NCBI GenBank assembly: GCA_024691265.1
Contig: JAILNT010000016.1
Span: forward strand, 1 to 14,248
Length of the DNA: 14,248 nucleotides
Direction: 5' to 3'
From: Treponema sp.
Lineage (GTDB): Bacteria; Spirochaetota; Spirochaetia; Treponematales; Treponemataceae
How positions within the stretch are numbered: the stretch's first letter is position 1; each line of letters starts with the position of its first letter. The notes beneath the pieces were generated by a model that saw only the letters and a list, made by a program, of their open reading frames with translations, was not told where the DNA came from and made no database searches. Of this stretch, positions 6,161 through 13,884 are shown one piece after another. Position numbers and translations under genes: made by a program.

Positions 6161-7897
6161 ATGGATTTTAGGCGTTTTAACAAAATGGCTAGTTCTGCCT
6201 TTTTAGCCTTGTCAGCATGTGCCATTATCGGAATGGTATCTTGTGACAAAAAGGCTGCTAGTGCAGGCGAAGTATTTAATGGAACAGGAGACGGTAGAAA
6301 CGGAAAAATTGAAGTTTCTCTTACTGTAGATAACGGAAAGATTACAGACGCAAAAGTTCTTAAGCATGAAGAAACAGCAGGAATTTCTGACCCAGCAATT
6401 TCAGCAATTCCAGAGCAGATTAAAAAGACTGGAAGCGTAGAAAATCTTGATGTAGTATCAGGTGCAACATTAACATCAAATGGCTTGATTCAGGCATTTA
6501 CTAATGCATATAACGCAAGCAAGGGTATTACAGAAGAAAAAGCTGCTGTTACAGATAAAGAATGTGACATTGTAGTTATCGGTGCTGGTGGAGCAGGTCT
6601 TACAGCTGCAACAGAAGCAGCTTCTAAAGGATTGAAAGTAATCGTTCTTGAAAAGATGGGTGTAGTTGGTGGAAACACAAACTCTGCAACTGGTGGTCTT
6701 AATGCATCAGAAACATCTGTTCAGAAAAAGCTCGGAATCGAAGATTCTAACGAACAGTACTATCAGGACACAATGAAGGGTGGATACAACCTTAACGACC
6801 CAGAACTTGTTCGCACACAGGTTACAAAGTCTGCTGAAACTGTAGACTGGCTTATTTCTCTTGGTGCAGACCTTTCTGACGTTGGTAAGATGGCAGGTTC
6901 TACAAACAAGCGTACACACCGCCCAACAGGTGGAGCTCCAGTTGGAACACATCTTGTAAAGGTTCTCAACAAGGCTGCTATTGATGCAGGTGCAGAAATT
7001 GACCTTAACAGCAAGGTTACAGAAATTATTTCTGAAAACGGAAGAGCTGCCGGAGTAAAGGTTACTTCTGAAGCTGGTGATTATACAATCAAGGCAAATG
7101 CAGTAATTATTGCAACAGGTGGATTCGGTGCAAATCCTGACATGGTTGTAAAATACAAGCCAGAACTTGCAGGTTTTGGTACAACAAACCACAAGGGAGC
7201 TACAGGAGATGCATTTGCTTTAGTTGAAAAGTTCAATGCAGAACTTGTACAGATGGATCAGATTCAGACACACCCAACAGTAGTTCCAGGAAAGGGAACA
7301 ATGATTACAGAAGCTGTTCGTGGAAATGGTGCAATTCTTGTTAACCGTGAAGGAAAGCGTTTCGGAACAGAAATGGCAACACGTGACGTTATGTCAAAAG
7401 ACATTCTTGCTCAGACAGGAAAGACAGCATACCTTTTCTTCGACCAGGGTGTAAGAGAATCTCTTAAAGCTATTGAAGGCTATGTAAAGCAGGGACTTTT
7501 AACAGAAGGTGCTACAATTGCAGAGCTCGCAGGAAAACTCAATATTCCAGCTGCAGAACTCGAAGCAACAGTTGCAAAATACAATGAATATCAGGCTGCT
7601 GGAGAAGATAAGGAATTTGGAAGAAAGGGTTCTGAAATGCCTCGTCCTTTAGCAACTGGACCATACTATGCAGTTGAAGTTGGACCTGCAATCCATCACA
7701 CAATGGGTGGTTTGAAGATTAACACAAATGCAGAAGTTCTTGATAAGAACGGAAATTTAATTCCTGGCTTATTTGCAGCAGGTGAAGTTACAGGTGGAGT
7801 TCATGGTGGAAACCGCCTTGGTGGAAACGCTGTTGCTGATATAACAATCTTCGGAAAGATTGCAGGAGATTCAGCTTCTGCTTTCGCTGGAAAATAA
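6161..7897 (+). CDS. Exported FMN/FAD fumarate-reductase-type lipoprotein
   Basis: This 578-residue flavoprotein probably reduces fumarate or a similar unsaturated acid in anaerobic respiration, outside the cytoplasm. The N-terminus is a lipoprotein signal peptide: MDFRRFNK, a hydrophobic stretch, then lipobox GMVSC with lipidated Cys28. Residues 37-118 form an FMN-binding domain with SGAT (100-103), where Thr103 is the expected ApbE-linked FMN site. From 135 it is an FAD-dependent fumarate reductase/succinate dehydrogenase flavoprotein domain: GAGGAG (141-146), a distal Gly-rich ATGGFG, and GGNAVAD near the end. Compared from memory with Shewanella flavocytochrome c3, His371, Thr383, Glu384, Arg387, Arg408, His512 and Arg552 match the fumarate-site residues in type and spacing. 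There is no haem motif (CxxCH). No electron-donor gene is adjacent, so the partner must be encoded elsewhere. Codon use leans to AAC, GAC and TTC more than its neighbours, suggesting high expression. Confidence 0.88.
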   Translation: MDFRRFNKMASSAFLALSACAIIGMVSCDKKAASAGEVFNGTGDGRNGKIEVSLTVDNGKITDAKVLKHEETAGISDPAISAIPEQIKKTGSVENLDVVSGATLTSNGLIQAFTNAYNASKGITEEKAAVTDKECDIVVIGAGGAGLTAATEAASKGLKVIVLEKMGVVGGNTNSATGGLNASETSVQKKLGIEDSNEQYYQDTMKGGYNLNDPELVRTQVTKSAETVDWLISLGADLSDVGKMAGSTNKRTHRPTGGAPVGTHLVKVLNKAAIDAGAEIDLNSKVTEIISENGRAAGVKVTSEAGDYTIKANAVIIATGGFGANPDMVVKYKPELAGFGTTNHKGATGDAFALVEKFNAELVQMDQIQTHPTVVPGKGTMITEAVRGNGAILVNREGKRFGTEMATRDVMSKDILAQTGKTAYLFFDQGVRESLKAIEGYVKQGLLTEGATIAELAGKLNIPAAELEATVAKYNEYQAAGEDKEFGRKGSEMPRPLATGPYYAVEVGPAIHHTMGGLKINTNAEVLDKNGNLIPGLFAAGEVTGGVHGGNRLGGNAVADITIFGKIAGDSASAFAGK

Positions 7898-7933
7898 ATC
7901 AGTATAGCAAGATAATATCTTAGCTGATTGAAA

Positions 7934-7984
7934 AAAAAGACTGTCTTGAAATGAGGTGTAACCCAAATTCAAGGCAGTCTTTTT
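7934..7984. terminator. Bidirectional intrinsic terminator
   Basis: Arm 7934-7950 pairs fully with arm 7968-7984 (17 bp including one T-G wobble at 7944/7974), around a 17-base loop. The outer five A-T pairs give a U tract on either strand. It separates the flavin reductase from the convergent sbcC. Confidence 0.9.
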
Positions 7985-7996
7985 ATTTTATCCTCT

Positions 7997-10900
7997 CTAT
8001 TTTATTTTTATTTTAGAACCCTTTCTTGTTTTATTTACTTCTATGTGAGAAGGGATTGCAGCTTTCATTTCTTCAACATGGGATATTATACCTACAGTTC
8101 TATGCTGCCTTATTCCTTGCAGAATACTCATAGCTTTTTCTAGTGCATCAGGGTCAAGAGAACCAAATCCTTCGTCTATAAAAAGAGAATCCAGTTTTAT
8201 TCCTCCACTACGGCTTTGTACAACATCTGTCATAGCTAAAGCAAGACATATTGAAGCTTGGAAGGTTTCTCCACCACTCAAAGATGAAGGCTGTCTATAA
8301 CTTGAGGTATAAGAATCATAAACAATCAAATCAAGACCTTTATATGAAGTTCCGCCAACAGCTTCTTCATTTATCTTAAACTGATATCTACCAGAGGAAA
8401 GTTTATAAAATCTAGGATTTGCAGCTGCAACAATATCATTAAAATACATAGCCAAAATCCATGCATCAAAAGGAATCTTTTTTCCATTTATTCCATTTAA
8501 ATCATTAGAAAGCTGAACATAAACCTTAGAAGCTGCTCTGATTTTCTCAAGCTCTACTTGCTGAACAGCAACAGATTTGATTTTGTCTTCAATGCTTTTT
8601 TTCTCAACCTGCAAGGAATTCTTTTCTTCTTCAAGTTCTTCCTTATGAATTTTATAAATTTTTTCCTTATCTGCTAAAGTCGCTATACTTTCTTCTAGTT
8701 CTGCAACATTCTGATTTTTATCTTTCTCTGAAAGTAAGACTTTATCCCTGGCAAGTGTACTATCCCATGTTTTTATCATAGAATCGAATCTTTCTGCTGT
8801 TGATGCATCAAGTAGAGCATCTTTTACAGCCTGAACGCTATCAAAATCAGATTTATTAAGTTCTTCCTCAAGAACTTTTATGTTTTCTTCTTCCTCGACT
8901 TTTACATCTTTTAAGGATTGTTCTATCGAAGTAAGTTCACCTTCTAATGAAGAAGCTGTTTTTGTTAAGGACGCCTTTTCATCATCAAACTTCTTTATTC
9001 TTTTATCAGCTTCTTCCATATTCTTATTAATTTCAGAAAGTTCATTATCAAGTTTAGCCTTATCTTCACACTCCCCTATTAAATCTTCAAGAGATTCAAG
9101 CTTAGCTTTTACTGCACTTAATTCTTTTTCTGCTTCTGCCTTTTTAGAGGAATCATGTTCTATTTCTTTTTTTACTGATGAAATAGATTTTACAGACTCT
9201 ACAGCTTGTTTATAATCTTTATCCAGTATCTTCATGTTATCAGCATATTTTTCATTTAATGCTTTTTCACTATTTTCAACACTTTCCAAAGCTTCTAAAT
9301 CTCTTTTACTATCATCAAGATTTAATTGTTCCACCCCTGCTACAATATCACTTTCAACAGTTTCATTTTTAGACTCTAATACAGATTTATCTTTCTCTAT
9401 TTCCTTTAAGATTTTCTCTGCATTTTTTATATTTAACTCTGTGCTAGATATTCTATCTTCAATTTTAACATCATCTATAGCAATAGCTGGACGAGGGTGA
9501 GTTAATGAACCACATACAGGACAAGCTTCCCCGTCTTTCAATAACTTAGAAAGTACGCTTGCATAATTAGCCTGATGAGCTGCTTCTTTTTCTTTTATTA
9601 AAGCTTCTAGTTCTTTATTATTAACAGAAAGAGCATTATTTTGTTCAATTTCCTCATCTTTTAGAGCGTTTATTTTATCCGTATTTTCTTTTAATACAGA
9701 AATATTTGCTTTTAGCTTTTCTATACAAGAAAGCCTTTCTTTAGATTTAGAAAAAAGCTTTTCATATTCAGATTTTTTTTCAACTAGTAAACGAAGAGCT
9801 TCATTTTCATCAGAGCTATTTATTTCCCATTTTTCAAAAATCTTATTTATTTCACTTTTTTTATTTTCAACTAACGAACTATTGTTTTCGATTTTTTTAC
9901 AAATTACATCATAGTCAGAAAGAATAGTTTTTTCTTTTTTCTGATATTCATAATAAGTTTGTAAAGATAAAAGCTTTTCTTTTATTTCCTTGACTCTGAG
10001 AGGATATGTATTCAATTTAATTTTTAATTCTTCTATTTCGTTAGAATCTTTTCCCAATTCTTCTAACGCTAGCTTTGCAGCTTCACTTTTCTGTCTTAGA
10101 CTTTTTTCTTTTGCTTCAAAGTCAGCTTTTCTCTTTTTGCTATCATCTGCTTTATCTACAAAAACTGCTAAACTTTTTGCTTTGTCATAAAGAGATAGCA
10201 TAAGCCTTTTTTCATCAATATCATTTTTTGATTTTTCTAATTCCGCAATCTTGCTTTTTAGTTTTTCAGCTTCCTTTTGAGATTCAAGAGTAAGTCTTGT
10301 TTTTTCAAGATTTGTAATTATAGATTTATTATCTGCATCTAAAGAGTTTATCTCTAGATTAATTTCATTAATTCTATTTTCTTTTACTTTTTTTTCTTCA
10401 GTTGCTTTTTCTGTAGAAAAATTTTCTCCAAACGTAATCTTGAAACTCTGTTCACGTGTACTTATTTCTTTTTCGTATTCAGAAGCTCTTGTCTTTGCTA
10501 ACTCTGCAATTTTTGTATATTCATCAACAGGAAATAATTTTGCTAATATATTTCGTCTTTCATTTGTATTTTGTCTTAAAAATTCTGCGAATTCTCCCTG
10601 TGGCAAAAGGATTATACGCTTGAATTCTTCCATATTCAAATGAAGAATATCATTTTTAATTTTGTCATCAATATCCTTTTTTAACCTGATAGGATATTCT
10701 TCCCATGTACCATTAATTTTTACTTCAAGGCTAACAGCAACTTCTTTTTGTGAATAATTACCTCTGTTATTTAAATACTCATAAGGGAGAGTTCTCTTTA
10801 TCCGATAGATTTTTTCACCAGTTTCAAAAATAAACTCTACGAAAGATTCTTCCCCTTTCTTTGCATACTTTGAAATAAAAGACTTTGAATAGCCCTGTTG

Positions 10901-11074
10901 ATTTCTTCCACCTGCAAAATTTCCATAAAGTGCATATGTAATGCAATCGAATATTGTAGATTTACCGCTTCCTGTTTTACCAGTAATGAGGAAAAGACTA
11001 TCTAATTTTGAAAAATCTATTTCTTCATCTCTGAAAGGACCTACATTATACATTTTCAAAAATAAAGGTTTCAT
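7997..11074 (-). CDS. sbcC: Exonuclease subunit SbcC (SMC-like ATPase)
   Basis: This 1025-residue protein is the ATPase of the SbcCD (Rad50/Mre11-type) nuclease, which opens hairpins and trims blocked double-strand DNA ends, for example at replication-fork palindromes. The N-terminal ATPase lobe has Walker A GKTGSGKST (32-40) and the Q-loop stretch LLPQGEFAEFL (156-166). Long charged coiled coils (about 185-500 and 540-850) flank the zinc hook CPVC (518-521). The C-terminal lobe carries the ABC signature LSGGE (932-936) and Walker B DSLFIDEGFG (962-971), followed by the ISH histidine (H-loop). Length is normal for the family and nothing is broken. The start lies 3 bases after the sbcD stop, and its AGGAG is formed by the last sbcD codons, so the two are probably translationally coupled. 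Confidence 0.96.
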   Translation of the reverse strand: MKPLFLKMYNVGPFRDEEIDFSKLDSLFLITGKTGSGKSTIFDCITYALYGNFAGGRNQQGYSKSFISKYAKKGEESFVEFIFETGEKIYRIKRTLPYEYLNNRGNYSQKEVAVSLEVKINGTWEEYPIRLKKDIDDKIKNDILHLNMEEFKRIILLPQGEFAEFLRQNTNERRNILAKLFPVDEYTKIAELAKTRASEYEKEISTREQSFKITFGENFSTEKATEEKKVKENRINEINLEINSLDADNKSIITNLEKTRLTLESQKEAEKLKSKIAELEKSKNDIDEKRLMLSLYDKAKSLAVFVDKADDSKKRKADFEAKEKSLRQKSEAAKLALEELGKDSNEIEELKIKLNTYPLRVKEIKEKLLSLQTYYEYQKKEKTILSDYDVICKKIENNSSLVENKKSEINKIFEKWEINSSDENEALRLLVEKKSEYEKLFSKSKERLSCIEKLKANISVLKENTDKINALKDEEIEQNNALSVNNKELEALIKEKEAAHQANYASVLSKLLKDGEACPVCGSLTHPRPAIAIDDVKIEDRISSTELNIKNAEKILKEIEKDKSVLESKNETVESDIVAGVEQLNLDDSKRDLEALESVENSEKALNEKYADNMKILDKDYKQAVESVKSISSVKKEIEHDSSKKAEAEKELSAVKAKLESLEDLIGECEDKAKLDNELSEINKNMEEADKRIKKFDDEKASLTKTASSLEGELTSIEQSLKDVKVEEEENIKVLEEELNKSDFDSVQAVKDALLDASTAERFDSMIKTWDSTLARDKVLLSEKDKNQNVAELEESIATLADKEKIYKIHKEELEEEKNSLQVEKKSIEDKIKSVAVQQVELEKIRAASKVYVQLSNDLNGINGKKIPFDAWILAMYFNDIVAAANPRFYKLSSGRYQFKINEEAVGGTSYKGLDLIVYDSYTSSYRQPSSLSGGETFQASICLALAMTDVVQSRSGGIKLDSLFIDEGFGSLDPDALEKAMSILQGIRQHRTVGIISHVEEMKAAIPSHIEVNKTRKGSKIKIK

Positions 11075-11077
11075 CGT

Positions 11078-12304
11078 CTACTCCTGTTTACTAGTATTAA
11101 TTTCATTGCATAATTTAGAAAAAAGCTCTATTTCTGCTTTATGCACTTTATCATCAACATTGCTACCATTAATGTCTTCAATAAAAACCTTAAATACATC
11201 AGGCATAACATCATGAACTGGAGAAGAAAGACTTGTATCAAAAACTTTTTTTCGTAACTCTATAGAAGTGTTTTCATTAGCTGCAATAGCTTTTTCCTTT
11301 CTGAATGACAATATATAGGGATAATTTATCTCTAGCATATCCATAGGATTTTCAACAACATAATTATCAGTACATATAACTTCAACAAAGCAATCTTTAT
11401 AGGCTTTTGCAAAATCAGGGTCATTTATATCTGAGAATTTTCCTTTAAGAGTTACAACTGAATGCAAAGCTTTTACTTCAATTTTATTTACTGAAACAGC
11501 TGCATTTATTCCCTCTTTTTCATCTATAGAAACATCAAGGAAATATTTTTTTGCACTCTCTCCATAATTTTTATTTTCACCAAAATTATAAGACAAAGGA
11601 GAACCTGAATAATATATACGACCACTTTCTCCTATTTTCATGCATTTATGAATATGACCTAATGCAACATAGCTAAAACCATCAAATACTTTAGGGTTAA
11701 CATTTTCAGCTGTACCAACTAAAGTTTCATCTACAGTGTCAAAGAAAGTTCCGTGTGCACACAAGACACAAGGCATATCAGGATAATTTGCCTTATGGAA
11801 GTCTAATATTCTTGCATTTGCAATTTCATACATTTCAGATTGTGAATGAGCAGGAGTAGAAAACTCATCTTTAGCTTCTATTGAAAGCGGATTTAGAAAT
11901 GGCAGCTGATAAAAAGCAACTCCATTAACTATTACGGCTTTTGTTATATTCTTATTAGAAGTTTCTGTTGCAATATGAATGTTAGAAGATTCTAGTAAAG
12001 AAGATGCAAAACCAAGTCTTTTAGCACTGTCATGATTTCCAGATAATAAAAAGACATGTAATTCAGGAAAACCTTCATGAATTTTTACAAGAAAATTACT
12101 AAACACTTCTACTGCTGCAGCAGAAGGAATAACTCTGTCATATATGTCGCCTGAAATACAAAGAGCTGCAAAAGGATTATTTTCTTTTTTTGCCTTTTCC
12201 AATAATGATAAAATTTGTTCCATGAAATATTCTTGTTCTTCAAGCAAACTTACTTCATGAAATATTCTGCCTAAATGCCAGTCACCAGTATGCAAAAATC
12301 TCAT
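11078..12304 (-). CDS. sbcD: Exonuclease subunit SbcD (Mre11-like nuclease)
   Basis: This is the 408-residue metallophosphoesterase partner of SbcC and supplies the Mn-dependent nuclease site. Metal-binding motifs appear in family order: GDWH (Asp8, His10), SGDIYDR (Asp53), SGNHDS (Asn90, His91), CAHGTF (His184) and GHIH (His217, His219). The C-terminal part, after about 290, is the capping domain and SbcC-binding tail. The start is firm: MRFLHTGDWHLG is the usual family N-terminus, and an in-frame TAG lies four codons upstream. No Shine-Dalgarno sequence precedes the ATG; the promoter is close enough that the mRNA is probably leaderless. It is the first gene of the sbcD-sbcC unit. Confidence 0.96.
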   Translation of the reverse strand: MRFLHTGDWHLGRIFHEVSLLEEQEYFMEQILSLLEKAKKENNPFAALCISGDIYDRVIPSAAAVEVFSNFLVKIHEGFPELHVFLLSGNHDSAKRLGFASSLLESSNIHIATETSNKNITKAVIVNGVAFYQLPFLNPLSIEAKDEFSTPAHSQSEMYEIANARILDFHKANYPDMPCVLCAHGTFFDTVDETLVGTAENVNPKVFDGFSYVALGHIHKCMKIGESGRIYYSGSPLSYNFGENKNYGESAKKYFLDVSIDEKEGINAAVSVNKIEVKALHSVVTLKGKFSDINDPDFAKAYKDCFVEVICTDNYVVENPMDMLEINYPYILSFRKEKAIAANENTSIELRKKVFDTSLSSPVHDVMPDVFKVFIEDINGSNVDDKVHKAEIELFSKLCNEINTSKQE

Positions 12305-12310
12305 AAATTT

Positions 12311-12340
12311 ATTCTAGCGTTTTTAATATAAAAATGGCAA
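12311..12340 (-). promoter_or_regulatory. sbcD promoter giving a probable leaderless mRNA
   Basis: On the minus strand, TTGCCA (12340-12335, 5/6) and TAGAAT (12316-12311, 5/6) are 18 bp apart. Only six bases lie between the -10 and the A of the sbcD ATG at 12304, so transcription should begin at or within a base or two of the start codon. The absence of a Shine-Dalgarno site agrees with this. Confidence 0.6.
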
Positions 12341-12451
12341 ATAAATAGAGGCAGAAAAAATTTGAATTAGATTTTAGAAACAACAAATAATATTGATTTT
12401 ATACCGACAGTTCTTATTAAGATTTGAAGCTCTAAAAAAATCATACCAGAA

Positions 12452-12506
12452 TATATAAGGATATCTATCTATAAATTGCTTGGTTAATAAACAGATACCT
12501 TATATA
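12452..12506. repeat. 14-bp inverted repeat with 26-base loop
   Basis: The left arm is TATATAAGG-a-TATCT (12452-12466, one bulged A) and the right arm is AGATACCTTATATA (12493-12506). All 14 other positions pair. No T-run follows on either strand, so it is not a standard terminator. On the plus strand the right arm runs directly into AAAGGAG (12507-12513), followed by a ten-codon frame at 12528. It could be a paired operator or part of an RNA; I cannot assign it. Confidence 0.55.
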
Positions 12507-12644
12507 AAAGGAGCTTAATAAAGTTCGATGACACAGATTTTCATTCTGGAAGATTTATAATTTCAAACTTTTTCTGTCTCGAAAAACTTTAACATACAAA
12601 ATTATATTTTTAATAGGACAAAAACTACAAAACAGGATAAAAAA

Positions 12645-13772
12645 TCAGACTAAAAGATTCTTTATTTCTTCAAGAACTGTAAGTGCGTCCATTCCTGTTC
12701 TCAATGTAGATTTTAATTCAGCTTTACCATCAAGAAAATCTACTGCATTTTGCACCATATTTGAAAAATAACCAGTTTTTTCAGGAGGATTTACGCTACT
12801 GTCTAAAGTAAGGGACTTGAAACCTGAATAAAGTTGTGACACTGCATTTTTGTAGCAGCGAAGATAGCCGTTACCTATGCATATTCTTCCATCTGTTCCC
12901 CTTATATCTATATCAAATCCAAAATATTTACTTCTGCCACTAAAATTTATACATACCTCAGGGCAAACAGAAGTTTTATAATGAACACTAACATTTCTTA
13001 CAGCACCTTTATCATCTTTATAAAGCCCCGTAATAACAGGACTATGTAATATAGGTTTTCTTTTTAAAGCATTTGCCCTCTGAAGTAAACCAACTTTTTC
13101 AATTTCATCTTTATTTTGAGATTCAGGGTCATGAATAAAATGTTCCAAAAAGAAAGAAACTATATCAACGAGATGTGTTCCATCGTGTATAAGACTATAA
13201 CTTCCAGTTTTTTCTTCTTTAGGGTCATATACCCTCATTCCAGAAGATAAAGTTGCTTCAACACTTTGTATCTCACCAATTTTATCAAGATAACTTCTTG
13301 CAAGGGCATAATCATTAGCAAAACGTCTTTCATGATTTACAAGAACAGGTACTTCATATTTCTCTGAAGCAGCTTTTATCTCAAAGGCTTCTTCCGTGTT
13401 CAAAGCTACAGGTTTTTCCAAAATTAAAAGCTTAGGTTTATTTTCAATAGATTCCAATGCAACTTTCAAATGATTATCTTCATTAACTGCAACCGTTATA
13501 ATATCAGGCTTATGGCGGGCAAAAAGATTTGCGGTATTCATATAAGCCGGTAAAGGATTATTAGCCCTATGCCATTCTTCAGCTTTACTGAAATCTGAAT
13601 CACAGGCTGCAATCAATTTTATTCTATTGTTTTCCATTAAAGCCATTGTATGAGAAGCAGGCTGTTCTCTTTTTTTATCTAAACCAAGACTATAGCCAAT
13701 TCTACCGCAACCGATGATAGCAGCTGTATATATTTGAGTATTTTTATTTTTATGAGATAGAAATGAAAACAT
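12645..13772 (-). CDS. Gfo/Idh/MocA family NAD(P)-dependent oxidoreductase
   Basis: This 375-residue cytoplasmic dehydrogenase is of the sugar- or inositol-oxidising type. The N-terminal Rossmann fold has GCGRIG (21-26) and the family hallmark EKP (119-121, catalytic Lys120), followed by NHERRF (146-151). The C-terminal substrate domain has DGTH (197-200), whose His200 is a likely active-site residue, and a GRICIGNG stretch (295-302). Length is usual for the family. The 15 residues before the fold are hydrophilic and atypical, but no nearer start exists. No Shine-Dalgarno site precedes the ATG, and the leader is a TA repeat. The substrate is unknown; relatives act in nucleotide-sugar or surface-glycan pathways and in sugar catabolism, and the visible neighbours do not decide between these. 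The next gene is divergent. Confidence 0.88.
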   Translation of the reverse strand: MFSFLSHKNKNTQIYTAAIIGCGRIGYSLGLDKKREQPASHTMALMENNRIKLIAACDSDFSKAEEWHRANNPLPAYMNTANLFARHKPDIITVAVNEDNHLKVALESIENKPKLLILEKPVALNTEEAFEIKAASEKYEVPVLVNHERRFANDYALARSYLDKIGEIQSVEATLSSGMRVYDPKEEKTGSYSLIHDGTHLVDIVSFFLEHFIHDPESQNKDEIEKVGLLQRANALKRKPILHSPVITGLYKDDKGAVRNVSVHYKTSVCPEVCINFSGRSKYFGFDIDIRGTDGRICIGNGYLRCYKNAVSQLYSGFKSLTLDSSVNPPEKTGYFSNMVQNAVDFLDGKAELKSTLRTGMDALTVLEEIKNLLV

Positions 13773-13782
13773 ATATATATAT
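13771..13782. repeat. (AT)6 dinucleotide run at the oxidoreductase start codon
   Basis: Six AT units lie between the promoter and the coding sequence. The first unit on the plus strand overlaps the complement of the ATG itself. It is short for a slippage-prone tract but sits entirely in the leader. Confidence 0.7.
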
Positions 13783-13798
13783 TATCGGAATATAGCCT

Positions 13799-13827
13799 AT
13801 TATATCAACATACAAAGGATTAGTTAA
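13799..13827 (-). promoter_or_regulatory. Promoter of the oxidoreductase gene
   Basis: On the minus strand, TTAACT (13827-13822, 4/6) and a perfect TATAAT (13804-13799) are separated by 17 bp. Transcription would start near 13792, leaving a leader of about 20 bases that has no Shine-Dalgarno site and ends in a TA run. Confidence 0.6.
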
Positions 13828-13884
13828 AAATCAATCATGAAAAATAAATACAGTTGCTTTATATTTTATAATGGAGAAAATAGA

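Larger units (their letters stand above)
12305..12644. other. Non-coding gap between the oxidoreductase gene and sbcD
   Basis: These 340 very AT-rich bases hold the sbcD promoter at the left and a strong inverted repeat near the middle. No open frame longer than about ten codons with a ribosome site was found, and no intrinsic terminator with a U tract is visible for the oxidoreductase gene that ends at 12645. A weak hairpin (12565-12590) lacks a T-run. I see no tRNA or recognised small RNA. Confidence 0.6.

Noticed and set aside
6707..7192. 161-residue minus-strand open frame inside the flavin reductase
   Set aside because: Its composition is Cys/Asn-rich nonsense, it lacks a ribosome site, and the plus-strand frame has full family motifs.
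6161..7897. Urocanate reductase (UrdA) assignment
   Set aside because: Active-site residues match fumarate reductase: His371 is present where the urocanate enzyme has Tyr.
8880..10643. Ser/Phe-rich plus-strand open frames opposite sbcC
   Set aside because: They are the antisense of Glu/Lys coiled-coil codons, a common artefact.
12514..12540. GTTCGATG resembling a tRNA T-loop
   Set aside because: No matching acceptor, D or anticodon stems can be built around it.
12528..12560. Ten-codon plus-strand frame after AAAGGAG, possible leader peptide or small toxin
   Set aside because: Spacing from the ribosome-like site to the ATG is 14 bases, no gene follows on that strand, and the peptide has no toxin-like membrane segment.
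12565..12590. Hairpin with TTTTTC/GAAAAA stem as terminator for the oxidoreductase gene
   Set aside because: The stem is only six A/T-rich pairs plus three after a mismatch, with no U tract on the minus strand.
13867..13872. TATAAT as promoter for the right-edge gene
   Set aside because: It directly abuts the GGAG site, so a transcript starting about seven bases later would lose its ribosome binding site; no -35 is present at proper spacing.
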